Positions 17,783 to 26,528 are shown, numbered from the stretch's first letter. The stretch is 64,000 nucleotides of DNA from Alkalihalobacillus deserti (GCF_020734105.1 NZ_JAJAFR010000002.1:248001-312000), one strand, 5' to 3'. Translations and numbers: made by a program. Notes: a model not told the origin generated them from the sequence alone.

Positions 17783-18562
17783 ATGAGCAGGGAAAAGGTA
17801 GTAACAATTAATGAACGAATCCCATCGCTTAAAGAGCAGCGAAAACAGCGTGCTAACCGCCGCTTGCTGTTCTTTTTATCTTTCTTTTTCTTACTATTAA
17901 TGTTGATGGTATATTTTCAATCCCCGTTAAGCCATGTAAGGAATGTGATTGTAGAAAGTAATCACTTTGTTTCAGATGAACCCATTATTAAACTGAGTGG
18001 GATTGATAATGGGACAAGCATGTGGAATCTAGATAAAGACAAGATCAAAGAGCGTCTCCTTTCACATAAAGAAATTGCCAATGTAAGCGTAAATAGGCAC
18101 TTTCCCAATACCGTTAGTGTTGAAGTTCAAGAATATGCAAGAATCGGGTATCTTTATCGTGATGATAAATACTTCCCAATTCTTGAGACGGGTCAATATT
18201 TAAAGGAACTACCTAAACATGAATTTCCATCAGATGCCCCTTTGTTAATTGATTTTTCTCAAGGTGAAGAATTAGCTGAGTTATCAGCAGAATTGCAAAA
18301 GGTTTCTAGTCAACTAATAGAGCGAATCTCTGAAATTTTCTATCGACCATCTGAGAGTGACTCCCTTTCTATCGTTCTTTTTATGACAGATGGGATTGAG
18401 GTTCATACTTCAATCAGGGATTTCTCAGGAAATGTTGCTTCTTATCCATCAATTGTCGAGGAGTTAGACGCAAACAAAAAGGGAATTCTTCATATGAGGA
18501 TGAGTCCTTATTTCGAGGAATTCAAGACAGAGGAGGAAACCGCTAGTGAGAGTGAAGGGTAA
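17783..18562 (+). CDS. divIB: Cell division protein DivIB (FtsQ)
   Basis: The 259-residue bitopic protein has a basic cytoplasmic tail (1-29), one transmembrane helix (about 30-49), a POTRA domain (from about residue 53, VRNVIVESNHFVSDEPI) and a beta domain. An acidic tail rich in Glu ends it. It scaffolds FtsL and DivIC in the divisome. The ATG at 17783 follows CGGGGG. Its end overlaps the start of ylxW by 17 nt. Confidence 0.93.
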   Translation: MSREKVVTINERIPSLKEQRKQRANRRLLFFLSFFFLLLMLMVYFQSPLSHVRNVIVESNHFVSDEPIIKLSGIDNGTSMWNLDKDKIKERLLSHKEIANVSVNRHFPNTVSVEVQEYARIGYLYRDDKYFPILETGQYLKELPKHEFPSDAPLLIDFSQGEELAELSAELQKVSSQLIERISEIFYRPSESDSLSIVLFMTDGIEVHTSIRDFSGNVASYPSIVEELDANKKGILHMRMSPYFEEFKTEEETASESEG

Positions 18563-19262
18563 ACATGTCATTCTATCCTTCGTCTTACTCGTAACTGGTT
18601 TTATCTTAGCACTTAGTTATGAAGTTACGAGTGAAAGAAGTTCATCACTATTGCCAGGATATGAACGTCAATGGGAAATTGAAGATGAGTTAAGAAATCA
18701 AGTGATTATGGAGCAAACAGCTAATCGGAATTTACAAGAAGATTTACGATTGGCTCAGGCTGAGGTAAGAGAACTTGAGAGTAACTTAGCCTCCATTGAT
18801 AAAGAACAAGAAGAAAAGGCACAAAATTTATTAGAAGATATTGAACGTTTAAGAAAACTTGTTGGTCAAGTTAAGGTTGAAGGACAAGGAATTGAAATTT
18901 CATTAGAAGATGCTGACTATATACCAGACGGAGATAATCCCAATAACTATATCGTTCATGAGTTTCACATTCAACGTGTAGTCGAAGAATTATTTGTTGC
19001 TGGTGCCGAGGCTATTGCTATAAATGGTTTTAGATTATCAAACCAATCCTATATTCAGTGTACGGGTCCGGTAATTAGGGTTGATGGTAATACATCTTCT
19101 GCCCCTTTTATCATTACAGCGATTGGTGATGCCGATCATTTGGAATCGGCAATTACTTTACCTGGTGGAGTCCATCATCAACTCATTAATGATGAAATTA
19201 GTGTACGCATTCAAAAGAAAAGTGCTGTTACGTTAGAGCCTCATCTTGTAGAAAGTGGGTGA
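18546..19262 (+). CDS. ylxW: DUF881 membrane-anchored protein YlxW
   Basis: The 238-residue protein has an N-terminal signal anchor (about 7-26), a coiled coil (about 38-105) and a C-terminal DUF881 domain (about 110-235) with the AEAIAINGFR segment. The biochemical role is unknown. The GTG at 18546 follows GAGGAGG and overlaps divIB. The neighbouring ylxX encodes a second DUF881 protein, so this is a tandem pair as in B. subtilis. Placement just before ftsAZ suggests a link with division or envelope synthesis, but that is inference. Confidence 0.88.
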   Translation: MRVKGKHVILSFVLLVTGFILALSYEVTSERSSSLLPGYERQWEIEDELRNQVIMEQTANRNLQEDLRLAQAEVRELESNLASIDKEQEEKAQNLLEDIERLRKLVGQVKVEGQGIEISLEDADYIPDGDNPNNYIVHEFHIQRVVEELFVAGAEAIAINGFRLSNQSYIQCTGPVIRVDGNTSSAPFIITAIGDADHLESAITLPGGVHHQLINDEISVRIQKKSAVTLEPHLVESG

Positions 19263-19269
19263 GCGACCT

Positions 19270-19977
19270 TTGAATAAAAACTGGATATTTACAGTGGCCA
19301 CTTTTACAATTGGATTTATGCTAGCTATACAGTTTCAAACTACACAAGAGCCAGTTGTTCGAGATACAAGAGATATCCGTGAGCTTCGAAGAGATTTATT
19401 AACGGAACAAGAGCGGCGTCAGGAATTAAACACAGAAGTTGAGAAAGTACAAGCGCTATTAGTTCAGTATGAGAGTGCAGTTGATAACCGTGAACACGAC
19501 ATAATTGATGTATTATTACAACAAGTAGAAGTTCTTCAAATAGAGGCTGGTCTCACTGAAATGAGTGGAGAAGGCTTAATTATTAAAATTGAAGCGTTAT
19601 ATAACGATCAATTTTATGGACAGGCTAGAAGAACTCCACCTCCGGATGTTTTTCGTTTTTTAGTGAATGAATTGAACATTTATGGGGCTCAGGAAATCTC
19701 AGTAGGTAATGAACGTATTATTACAAATTCAGCGTTTCGAAGTGTTAATGGTGTGACTTATTTAAACAATCGTCGATTACCTCCTCTTCCAATAGAAGTA
19801 AGAATCCTATCTGACAAAGTAGAGAAATTGCACAATCAAATGGTCGTATCAGCTTCTGTAGAAGAATTTGAGATTGAAGGTTTCTCGTTATCATTTGAAA
19901 TAGTAGATGCAGTAGAACTACCAGCATATGATGAAACGAGACGGGTTCGCTACATGGAGGAAGTAAAGGAGGGGTAA
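19270..19977 (+). CDS. ylxX: DUF881 membrane-anchored protein YlxX
   Basis: This 235-residue protein has an N-terminal anchor (about 4-20), a coiled coil (about 30-75) and a DUF881 domain (about 85-225). It is a diverged paralogue of the upstream YlxW. I prefer TTG 19270, because GGTGA (19258-19262) lies 7 nt upstream; GTG 19255, inside ylxW, is the alternative and adds five residues. Function is unknown. sbp follows after 3 nt. Confidence 0.85.
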   Translation: MNKNWIFTVATFTIGFMLAIQFQTTQEPVVRDTRDIRELRRDLLTEQERRQELNTEVEKVQALLVQYESAVDNREHDIIDVLLQQVEVLQIEAGLTEMSGEGLIIKIEALYNDQFYGQARRTPPPDVFRFLVNELNIYGAQEISVGNERIITNSAFRSVNGVTYLNNRRLPPLPIEVRILSDKVEKLHNQMVVSASVEEFEIEGFSLSFEIVDAVELPAYDETRRVRYMEEVKEG

Positions 19978-19980
19978 TTG

Positions 19981-20334
19981 ATGTGGTTACCGATTATTGG
20001 TTTGTTAATTGGGGTATTACTAGGCTTAATGACAGATTTCCGTGTTCCTGCTGAATACTCAAGCTATTTATCAATTGCCGTATTAGCTGCTCTTGATACA
20101 TTATTTGGGGGGATTCGAGCCTATTTACAAGAAACCTTCGATTCGAATGTTTTTTTATCAGGTTTTTTCTTTAATATTCTTTTAGCTGCAGGTTTAGCTT
20201 TTCTAGGTGTACATCTTGGTGTAGACTTATACTTAGCAGCAATTTTTGCCTTTGGGGTTCGATTATTTAATAATATTGCTGTAATTCGACGGTTATTGTT
20301 GTCGAAATGGCAAGGGAAACCTGAAAAATGGTAG
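19981..20334 (+). CDS. sbp: Small basic protein Sbp (DUF1290)
   Basis: The 117-residue protein has three to four hydrophobic segments and the conserved DTLFGGIRAYL stretch near the middle. It corresponds to Sbp of B. subtilis, a DUF1290 membrane protein of unknown role encoded just upstream of ftsA. ATG 19981 is chosen over TTG 19978 because AAGGAGG (19967-19973) is 7 nt away from the ATG. Confidence 0.88.
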   Translation: MWLPIIGLLIGVLLGLMTDFRVPAEYSSYLSIAVLAALDTLFGGIRAYLQETFDSNVFLSGFFFNILLAAGLAFLGVHLGVDLYLAAIFAFGVRLFNNIAVIRRLLLSKWQGKPEKW

Positions 20335-20401
20335 TTTCTCAAACGAATGGGAAAAGGCATTATGAAAAAATATAAAAATTTGAGAAAATCAGCGTTTATA
20401 A

Positions 20402-20430
20402 AAAGGATAACCGAATCCTATGTTGAATTA
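20402..20430 (+). promoter_or_regulatory. Sigma-H promoter of ftsAZ
   Basis: AAAGGATAA (20402-20410) fits the sigma-H -35 RnAGGAwWW at every position. After an 11-bp spacer, GTTGAATTA (20422-20430) fits the -10 RnnGAATww exactly. It lies about 98 bp upstream of ftsA. B. subtilis also uses a sigma-H promoter to raise FtsA/FtsZ at the onset of sporulation. A TATAAT at 20434-20439 has no matching -35. Confidence 0.75.
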
Positions 20431-20527
20431 GTTTATAATCTATGAAGTTTTCAGGTGAATTCTAAATTTGATAGAGAATATGGTTGTTATTTTTGAGGGC
20501 GTATGAATTACAAGGAGGTGCCACAGA

Positions 20528-21808
20528 TTGAACAACAGCGAGATTTACGTAAGTTTAGACATCGGTACATCCAATGTCAGAGTGATAATTGGGGAAATGT
20601 CAAATGGTACGATGAATATTATCGGAGTTGGAAAGTCAAACTCTGAAGGAATAAAAAAAGGATCAATCGTTGATATTGACGAAACGGTTCAATCCATTCG
20701 AAGAGCAGTTGAACAAGCGGAGCGAATGGTGGGTCTTTCGATAAAACAAGTAGTTGTCGGCGTCAATGGAAATCACGTTCAACTTCAACCTTGTCATGGA
20801 GTCGTTGCAGTTTCAAGTCCTGATCGAGAAATCGGGGATGAAGACATTACTCGTGTTATTGATGCCGCACAGGTGGTATCAATACCTCCAGAACGAGAAA
20901 TTATTGATGTGATTCCTAAACAATTTGTTGTTGATGGTCTTGATGAAATTAATGATCCACGTGGTATGATCGGTGTAAGACTTGAAATGGAAGGTATGAT
21001 TATTACAGGATCTAAAACGATTTTACATAACCTTCTTCGTTGTGTTGAACGTGCTGGTTTACAAGTGGCAGATATTTGTTTGCAACCTTTAGCAACTAGT
21101 TCGGTTGCGATCTCTAAAGATGAAAAAAGTTTGGGTGTTTGTTTAATTGATATTGGTGGTGGCTCTATTACCATTTCGATTTTTGAACATGGAACATTGC
21201 AAACGACATCTGTCCTTCAAATTGGGGGAGATCACATAACAAATGATATCGCTATTTGCTTGCGAGTTTCAACAGAAGAAGCGGAGCGTATCAAAACAAA
21301 ACATGGACACGCTTATATCGATGACGCTTCAAAAGATGAACGCTTCAATGTTTCAACAATTGGGCGTTCTGAAACAGAAGAATGTTCACAATTCGATCTT
21401 GCTCATATCATTGAGCCAAGAGTAGAAGAAATGTTCGAATTAATTTACCGAGAAATAAATCGGTTAGGATATCAGGATTTTCCAAGTGGATATGTGCTAA
21501 CAGGTGGAACCGTTATGATTCCTGGAGTGTTAGATTTAGCGAGTGAATTATTGCAAGGAAATGTTCGTATTGCGGTTCCTGATTATTTAGGAGTTAGAGA
21601 GCCACAGTATACGGGTGGGGTAGGGCTTATTCAATTTGCCTATAAAAATGTAAAGGTTCAAGGAAAAGAAGTGGCAGCTGCAGTTAGTACGCCAGAAACA
21701 TACCAGGAACCAAAACGCGACAAAAATGAACAAACAGCTAAAACAAAAAATGAAAAGTCAAATTCAAAAGCTAAAATGAAAAACTGGTTTAAAGTCTTTT
21801 TTGAATAG
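20528..21808 (+). CDS. ftsA: Cell division protein FtsA
   Basis: The 426-residue actin-like ATPase has the phosphate-1 loop DIGTSNVRV (residues 8-16), the phosphate-2 motif IDIGGGS, the adenosine motif TGGTVMIPG and a basic C-terminal amphipathic helix (KMKNWFKVFFE) that anchors to the membrane. FtsA tethers FtsZ filaments. The TTG start at 20528 is fixed by a strong AAGGAGGTG site. ftsZ follows after 37 nt in the same unit. Confidence 0.96.
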   Translation: MNNSEIYVSLDIGTSNVRVIIGEMSNGTMNIIGVGKSNSEGIKKGSIVDIDETVQSIRRAVEQAERMVGLSIKQVVVGVNGNHVQLQPCHGVVAVSSPDREIGDEDITRVIDAAQVVSIPPEREIIDVIPKQFVVDGLDEINDPRGMIGVRLEMEGMIITGSKTILHNLLRCVERAGLQVADICLQPLATSSVAISKDEKSLGVCLIDIGGGSITISIFEHGTLQTTSVLQIGGDHITNDIAICLRVSTEEAERIKTKHGHAYIDDASKDERFNVSTIGRSETEECSQFDLAHIIEPRVEEMFELIYREINRLGYQDFPSGYVLTGGTVMIPGVLDLASELLQGNVRIAVPDYLGVREPQYTGGVGLIQFAYKNVKVQGKEVAAAVSTPETYQEPKRDKNEQTAKTKNEKSNSKAKMKNWFKVFFE

Positions 21809-21845
21809 AAATGAAGCGGGATTAGTCTGATTAGGGGGACCTTAC

Positions 21846-23009
21846 ATGTTAGAGTTTGAAATGGATATGGATCAATTAGCAAAAATAAAGGTTATTGGAG
21901 TTGGCGGTGGTGGAAGTAATGCCGTTAACAGAATGATAGAAAATGGTTTACAAGGTGTAGATTTTATTGCAGTCAATACGGATGCTCAAGCTCTACATCT
22001 GTCAAAGGCAGAAGCGAAGCTCCAACTTGGTGGGAAATTAACACGAGGTTTAGGTGCTGGTGCTAATCCTGATATCGGGAAGAAAGCTGCTGAAGAAAGT
22101 CGTGAGCAACTTGAAGAAGTGTTGCAAGGAGCAGACATGGTTTTTATTACTGCTGGAATGGGCGGAGGTACTGGAACAGGTGCTGCACCTGTTATTGCCG
22201 AAGTGGCAAAAGAGCTAGGGGCTTTAACCGTAGGTGTTGTCACACGTCCGTTTACGTTTGAAGGTCGAAAACGCTCTACACACGCAGCAGATGGTATACA
22301 AGCTTTAAAAGAAAAAGTTGACACATTAATTGTGATTCCAAATGATCGCTTATTAGAAATTGTTGATAAAAACACGCCCATGCTAGAAGCCTTCAGGGAA
22401 GCTGATAACGTACTACGTCAAGGTGTACAAGGTATATCTGATTTAATCGCAGTACCTGGTTTAATTAACCTAGATTTTGCTGATGTTAAAACAATCATGA
22501 AAGAAAAAGGATCTGCTTTGATGGGAATTGGGATTGCAACCGGAGAGAATCGTGCAAGTGAAGCGGCTAAAAAGGCCATTTCGAGCCCATTGCTTGAAAC
22601 GTCCGTTGACGGTGCTCAAGGTGTCTTGATGAATATTACTGGTGGATCCAACCTTTCTCTTTATGAAGTACATGAAGCTGCAGAAATCGTTTCAGCTGCA
22701 TCTGATTCTGAGGTTAATATGATCTTTGGATCTGTCATTAATGAAAATTTAAAAGATGAGATTGTCGTTACAGTAATTGCTACAGGATTTGATGTTGCTG
22801 CTGAAGGTAATAATCAACAGCGACATCAACACCAACACCAACGTCCAGATACTCCATCGGTTTCAAGAGGACAAACAACTCAAGCGCCAATTCAAGAAGA
22901 GCAAAAGGAACAACGTTTTGCTCCTCAGCAAAGTAATTCTACACCAGAACCAACAGAGACATTAGACATCCCGACATTTTTACGTAATCGTCGAAATCGT
23001 AATCGTTAA
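21846..23009 (+). CDS. ftsZ: Cell division GTPase FtsZ
   Basis: The 387-residue tubulin homologue has the tubulin signature G106-G-G-T-G-T-G, the T7 loop region ([10 protein letters not shown]) and the conserved C-terminal peptide DIPTFLRNR, which binds FtsA, SepF and others. A linker of about 55 residues rich in Gln and His (HQHQHQ) joins the core to the C-terminal peptide, followed by a basic RNRNR tail. FtsZ forms the Z-ring. The ATG follows GGGGGACC. A very strong terminator ends the dcw cluster here. Confidence 0.98.
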   Translation: MLEFEMDMDQLAKIKVIGVGGGGSNAVNRMIENGLQGVDFIAVNTDAQALHLSKAEAKLQLGGKLTRGLGAGANPDIGKKAAEESREQLEEVLQGADMVFITAGMGGGTGTGAAPVIAEVAKELGALTVGVVTRPFTFEGRKRSTHAADGIQALKEKVDTLIVIPNDRLLEIVDKNTPMLEAFREADNVLRQGVQGISDLIAVPGLINLDFADVKTIMKEKGSALMGIGIATGENRASEAAKKAISSPLLETSVDGAQGVLMNITGGSNLSLYEVHEAAEIVSAASDSEVNMIFGSVINENLKDEIVVTVIATGFDVAAEGNNQQRHQHQHQRPDTPSVSRGQTTQAPIQEEQKEQRFAPQQSNSTPEPTETLDIPTFLRNRRNRNR

Positions 23010-23016
23010 AATAATG

Positions 23017-23069
23017 AAAAGCTGATTCAAGAGTCTCGCATGAGACGAGTTGAATCAGCTTTTTTTTTT
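23017..23069 (+). terminator. Strong terminator after ftsZ
   Basis: Arms AAAAGCTGATTCAA and TTGAATCAGCTTTT, with an inner GTCTC/GAGAC stem, are followed by ten or more Ts. The region 23070-23290 beyond it is AT-rich. It holds a short stem (CTTGAT/ATCAGG near 23202-23220) and a GCTGACAA near 23246, but no gene. Confidence 0.9.
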
Positions 23070-23290
23070 GGGAAATATGATGCTAGTTTGATTGTAATAT
23101 AAGAAATGAGCGGAATAATCAATAAGAGGTACCCCTTTTATTACTGAAAATTAGCCAGATAAAGGTAATACAATAGGTTTCCTTTTTTTATTACTTGATT
23201 CATTTTATCAGGTAGTTAATGTTTATTATTTCCCGACTTCAAACAAGCTGACAATTTATCTTAAAATCTCTCAAAATAACCCCCTGTTGC

Positions 23291-23334
23291 TTGTCATGAA
23301 GCGACAGACTTCTTAATAGAATGTGTAATATACT
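23291..23334 (+). promoter_or_regulatory. Candidate spoIIG promoter with Spo0A-like boxes
   Basis: GCGACA (23301-23306) and TATACT (23329-23334) are 22 bp apart. The B. subtilis spoIIG promoter is a sigma-A promoter with the same abnormal 22-bp spacing, activated by Spo0A bound at its -35. Two inverted TGTC motifs (TTGTCA at 23291 and the complement TGTCGC over 23301-23306) overlap or abut the -35, where weak 0A boxes would be expected. Neither is a perfect TGTCGAA. Confidence 0.45.
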
Positions 23335-23364
23335 TGTTTCAAATCAATGGATGTGAGGATGGAT

Positions 23365-24291
23365 ATGACCTTATATATTGATGTGATCTGGTTACTGAAC
23401 TTTTGTATTGATTACTTATTAATCGCTCTAACAGCTTTAGTTTTGAAGCGCCGCTTTCAGCACATTCGCATGATCCTAGCTGCAATATTTGCATCACTCA
23501 TTGTATTTTTGATGTTCAGTCCTGTTGCATCTTTGTTTTATGAGCCATGGATGAAATTTCTTTATTCCGCCGTCATCGTTTTTATTGCCTTTGGTTTTAA
23601 GCGATTTCGTTATTTTATTCAAGGTTTGCTCATGTTTTATTTTGTTGCCTTTATGACAGGCGGTGGTTTATTCGCACTTCATTTTTTCTGGCAGACCGAA
23701 GTAGCCATATTAGATGGCATTGCCAAAGTAAACTCTGGATACTTTGGCAGTGGGATTAGTTGGATTTTTGTCATAGTTGGTTTTCCGTTAATTTGGTTTT
23801 TTTCAAAACATCGTTTTGAGGAAATTGAGGTGAAACAAGTTCAATATGATCAACTTGTAGATGTTGAAATGATACTATCAGGACATTCATTTAGTGCAAG
23901 AGGGTTGATTGACAGTGGTAACCAATTAACTGATCCATTAACGAAAAAACCGGTTATGATCATTGAGGCTCAATTGCTCTACTCTTATTTTCAAAAAGAA
24001 GCAGTGGAACACATTATGAGCTTTCATGAGCAACCAGAAGTTGATGTTGGGTCTGATGAACGACTAATTGAACGTGCAAGTATTATCCCTTATCGAGTCA
24101 TCGGACAATCTTCACCATTTATAACAGGGCTTAAACCAGATCAGGTTAAAATCTATTACCAAAATCAACAATTTGTTACGAAGAATGTATTACTTGGGTT
24201 ACACGATAAGGAGTTATCTCCAGATGGGGTATTCCAGTGTATTGTTCATCCAAAGTTAGTACTCGGTGTTTCCACTGATAAGCTAGCATAA
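23365..24291 (+). CDS. spoIIGA: Sporulation pro-sigma-E processing protease SpoIIGA
   Basis: The 308-residue protein has five N-terminal transmembrane helices and a C-terminal aspartic-protease-like domain with LIDSGNQLTDP, whose Asp183 is the expected catalytic residue. It matures pro-sigma-E in the mother cell after a signal from the forespore (SpoIIR). I chose ATG 23365 because GTGAGG (23353-23358) lies 6 nt upstream. It also places the catalytic Asp at 183 as in B. subtilis; the in-frame ATGs at 23347 and 23359 are less likely. sigE follows after 24 nt. Confidence 0.94.
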   Translation: MTLYIDVIWLLNFCIDYLLIALTALVLKRRFQHIRMILAAIFASLIVFLMFSPVASLFYEPWMKFLYSAVIVFIAFGFKRFRYFIQGLLMFYFVAFMTGGGLFALHFFWQTEVAILDGIAKVNSGYFGSGISWIFVIVGFPLIWFFSKHRFEEIEVKQVQYDQLVDVEMILSGHSFSARGLIDSGNQLTDPLTKKPVMIIEAQLLYSYFQKEAVEHIMSFHEQPEVDVGSDERLIERASIIPYRVIGQSSPFITGLKPDQVKIYYQNQQFVTKNVLLGLHDKELSPDGVFQCIVHPKLVLGVSTDKLA

Positions 24292-24315
24292 TCCAGTATT
24301 TAGGGGGCTCACAAC

Positions 24316-25029
24316 ATGTTAAAACTAAAATTAACCTTAATGTGGTACAAATTAATGTATCGATTAGGAATGAAGGCAGACGAGATCTATTACATAGGAG
24401 GGAGTGAAGCACTACCACCTCCACTTTCAAAAGAGGAAGAAGCTGTTTTATTAAAAAAATTACCTTCGGGTGATAAAGCCGTACGTTCAATGCTGATCGA
24501 ACGTAATTTAAGACTAGTTGTTTATATTGCGCGTAAATTTGAAAACACAGGGATTAACATCGAGGATTTAATCAGTATTGGAACAATTGGTTTAATTAAA
24601 GCGGTAAATACGTTTAACCCAGAGAAGAAAATCAAATTGGCAACTTATGCTTCAAGATGTATTGAAAATGAAATTCTCATGTATTTGCGAAGAAATAACA
24701 AAACACGTTCCGAAGTCTCTTTTGATGAACCGCTAAACATTGATTGGGATGGAAATGAACTTCTCCTATCTGATGTTTTAGGAACAGAAGAGGATATTAT
24801 TACAAGAGGAATTGAAGAAAAAGTAGATAGAAGACTTTTAGTTAAAGCTCTTCATACATTAAATGATCGCGAGAAACAAATTATGGAGCTAAGGTTCGGA
24901 CTAGCTGGAGATGAAGAAAAAACACAAAAAGATGTAGCAGATATGTTAGGGATCTCACAATCATATATTTCGCGTTTGGAAAAAAGAATCATTAAACGAC
25001 TACAAAAAGAATTCAATAAGATGGTTTGA
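24316..25029 (+). CDS. sigE: RNA polymerase sporulation sigma factor E (pro-protein)
   Basis: The 237-residue sigma-70 family protein has an N-terminal basic/hydrophobic pro-sequence of about 27 residues ending near [12 protein letters not shown], then region 2 ([31 protein letters not shown]) and region 4 (helix-turn-helix [19 protein letters not shown]). It directs early mother-cell transcription once SpoIIGA removes the pro-sequence. Sequence and length match B. subtilis SigE closely. Its targets in the window include the proposed spoVE and spoVD promoters. Copy 3 of the hairpin element begins right after its stop codon. Confidence 0.97.
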   Translation: MLKLKLTLMWYKLMYRLGMKADEIYYIGGSEALPPPLSKEEEAVLLKKLPSGDKAVRSMLIERNLRLVVYIARKFENTGINIEDLISIGTIGLIKAVNTFNPEKKIKLATYASRCIENEILMYLRRNNKTRSEVSFDEPLNIDWDGNELLLSDVLGTEEDIITRGIEEKVDRRLLVKALHTLNDREKQIMELRFGLAGDEEKTQKDVADMLGISQSYISRLEKRIIKRLQKEFNKMV

Positions 25030-25073
25030 GAAAAGGTTCAAAAAGGTCGGTCTTTCCCTTTTTGAACCTTTTC
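25030..25073 (+). repeat. Dispersed hairpin element, copy 3 (after sigE)
   Basis: The core arms AAAAAGG (25040-25046) and CCTTTTT (25057-25063) enclose a loop containing CGGTCTTT. Outer arms GAAAAGGTTC and GAACCTTTTC extend the stem to 17 perfect pairs. Fourteen bases after the core comes CAATGGGCGGAACAG, nearly identical to CAATGAGCAGAACAG at the same offset in copy 5. So the repeat extends well past the hairpin. The stretch 25090-25220 beyond it is featureless. Confidence 0.8.
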
Positions 25074-25226
25074 GAAACAATGGGCGGAACAGGTCTAAGA
25101 GGCATTGTTACAGGTTTAGTGGCTTGATTGTTATAGATGATAAGAGGCTATTAAAGTTATATTGCTTATTTAATTTTTTAGAACAACCCTAAAAAATTTT
25201 TTTCAATGATTTTTTGTTGTCATAAC

Positions 25227-25281
25227 ATGCACGAGCCTTGTCAAGTGATTTTTACTCGACAAGGCTCGTGCATATTTTTTC
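25227..25281 (+). terminator. Strong terminator between sigE and sigG
   Basis: A 16-bp perfect stem (25227-25242 with 25258-25273, arm ATGCACGAGCCTTGTC) has a partly paired loop and is followed by ATTTTTT. It should stop most read-through from spoIIG. Its right arm overlaps the -35 of the proposed sigG promoter. Confidence 0.85.
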
Positions 25282-25298
25282 CTCCAGAGGAGATACTT
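25270..25298 (+). promoter_or_regulatory. Candidate sigma-F promoter of sigG
   Basis: GCATA (25270-25274) fits the sigma-F -35 GywTA, and GGAGATACTT (25289-25298) fits the -10 GgnrAnAnTw at every defined position. The spacer is 14 bp rather than the usual 15. It overlaps the terminator's right arm and lies 38 bp before the sigG start. sigG is sigma-F transcribed in B. subtilis. Confidence 0.5.
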
Positions 25299-25311
25299 TT
25301 CTTAGACATCA

Positions 25312-25328
25312 TCTCCCGCGATAGGAGG
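25312..25328 (+). promoter_or_regulatory. Hairpin masking the sigG ribosome binding site
   Basis: CTCC (25313-25316) can pair with GGAG (25324-25327), the core of the sigG ribosome site, around a 7-nt loop. An upstream CCTCC at 25281-25285 offers a second partner. Translation of sigG could be damped this way. Confidence 0.45.
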
Positions 25329-25335
25329 GAAAGAA

Positions 25336-26121
25336 TTGACACGAAATAAAGTTGAGATTTGCGGTGTAGATACCTCGAAGTTACCTGTTCTAAAGAACAC
25401 AGAAATGCGCGATTTATTTCAGCGATTGCAAAGTGGAGAAACAAGTGCACGTGAAACGTTAGTAAATGGAAATTTACGTCTGGTTCTAAGTGTTATTCAA
25501 CGTTTTAACAATCGCGGAGAATACGTGGATGATCTATTTCAAGTAGGTTGTATAGGTTTAATGAAATCAATTGATAATTTTGATTTAAGCCAAAACGTTA
25601 AATTCTCTACATACGCGGTTCCTATGATCATAGGTGAGATCAGGCGCTATTTACGAGACAACAATCCAATCCGTGTCTCTCGTTCTTTGCGAGATATCGC
25701 TTATAAAGCGTTGCAGGTACGTGATCAAATCATGTCCGAAAAGAAACGTGAGAAAGAACCGACTGTCCAAGAGATTGCCAAGGTATTAGACGTACCAAAG
25801 GAGGATGTTGTCTTTGCATTAGATGCTATACAAGATCCAGTATCTCTATTTGAGCCAATCTATAATGATGGCGGGGATCCGATATTCGTCATGGACCAAA
25901 TCAGTGATGAACGGAATAAAGATGTCAATTGGGTTGAAGAAATCGCTTTAAAAGAAGCAATGATTAGATTGAATGATCGAGAAAAAATGATTTTGAATAT
26001 GAGGTTCTTCCAAGGGAAAACACAAATGGAGGTCGCTGATGAGATAGGAATATCTCAAGCGCAAGTATCTCGTTTGGAAAAAGCAGCAATTCAACAAATG
26101 AATAAACATGCTCAAATTTAA
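25336..26121 (+). CDS. sigG: RNA polymerase sporulation sigma factor G
   Basis: The 261-residue sigma-70 family protein begins with the conserved RNKVEICGVDTSKLPVLKN segment that anti-sigma factors recognise. It then carries region 2 (NGNLRLVLSVIQRFNNRGEY) and region 4 (EVADEIGISQAQVSRLEKAA). It drives late forespore genes. The start is TTG 25336 with GGAGGG 6 nt upstream. A weak start codon, a short-spaced sigma-F-like promoter and a masked ribosome site together suggest deliberately low or delayed synthesis. A terminator follows. Confidence 0.97.
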   Translation: MTRNKVEICGVDTSKLPVLKNTEMRDLFQRLQSGETSARETLVNGNLRLVLSVIQRFNNRGEYVDDLFQVGCIGLMKSIDNFDLSQNVKFSTYAVPMIIGEIRRYLRDNNPIRVSRSLRDIAYKALQVRDQIMSEKKREKEPTVQEIAKVLDVPKEDVVFALDAIQDPVSLFEPIYNDGGDPIFVMDQISDERNKDVNWVEEIALKEAMIRLNDREKMILNMRFFQGKTQMEVADEIGISQAQVSRLEKAAIQQMNKHAQI

Positions 26122-26128
26122 AGAACAA

Positions 26129-26158
26129 GAGGATGACTCAAAAAGTCATTCTCTTTTT
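26129..26158 (+). terminator. Terminator after sigG
   Basis: A stem of about 10 bp (GAGGATGACT with AGTCATTCTC, one wobble) closes on CAAAA and is followed by TTTTT. Confidence 0.85.
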
Positions 26159-26234
26159 GTGTTCATGCTCATAAATCATCTACAACCTCGCATATAGTAG
26201 AAAACGAACACTATGAGATGGGGTGCAGTAGAAA

Positions 26235-26528
26235 ATGATGAAAATTTCCGAGTTGCAAGTTAAAGATATAGTGAATATGGGCAATGGAAAACGATTAGGA
26301 CAATTAACAGATTTAGATATTAATTTATCAACAGGAGCGATCGAGGCTTTAGTTATTAACGCTTCTGGTAAAATGATGGGCCTATTTGGAAAAGAATCAG
26401 AAGAAATAATTATTCCATGGAAAAACATTATTAGAATTGGTTCTGATGTTATTCTAGTGGAAGTACCTACAACATTCGAGCGAAAACCGATGAAATTCGA
26501 ACCCCCTTCGACACCAAGAAAGCGATGA
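26235..26528 (+). CDS. ylmC: YlmC/YmxH-family sporulation protein (PRC-barrel)
   Basis: The 97-residue protein is a single PRC-barrel domain (KISELQVKDIVNMGNGKRLG, then EEIIIPWKNIIRIGSDVILV) with a short basic tail. It matches B. subtilis YlmC, about 80 residues, in the same place. The function is unknown. The start is ATG 26235, 9 nt after GGGTG; a second ATG lies at 26238. It stands alone between the sigG terminator and a candidate promoter for the next operon. The ylmA gene I expect next to sigG is absent. Confidence 0.85.
   Translation: MMKISELQVKDIVNMGNGKRLGQLTDLDINLSTGAIEALVINASGKMMGLFGKESEEIIIPWKNIIRIGSDVILVEVPTTFERKPMKFEPPSTPRKR

Noticed and set aside
20335..20400. TTTCTCAAA / TTTGAGAAA inverted repeat before ftsA
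   Set aside because: The arms are A/T-rich, 35 bp apart and not followed by a T-run. I could not support a terminator or operator.
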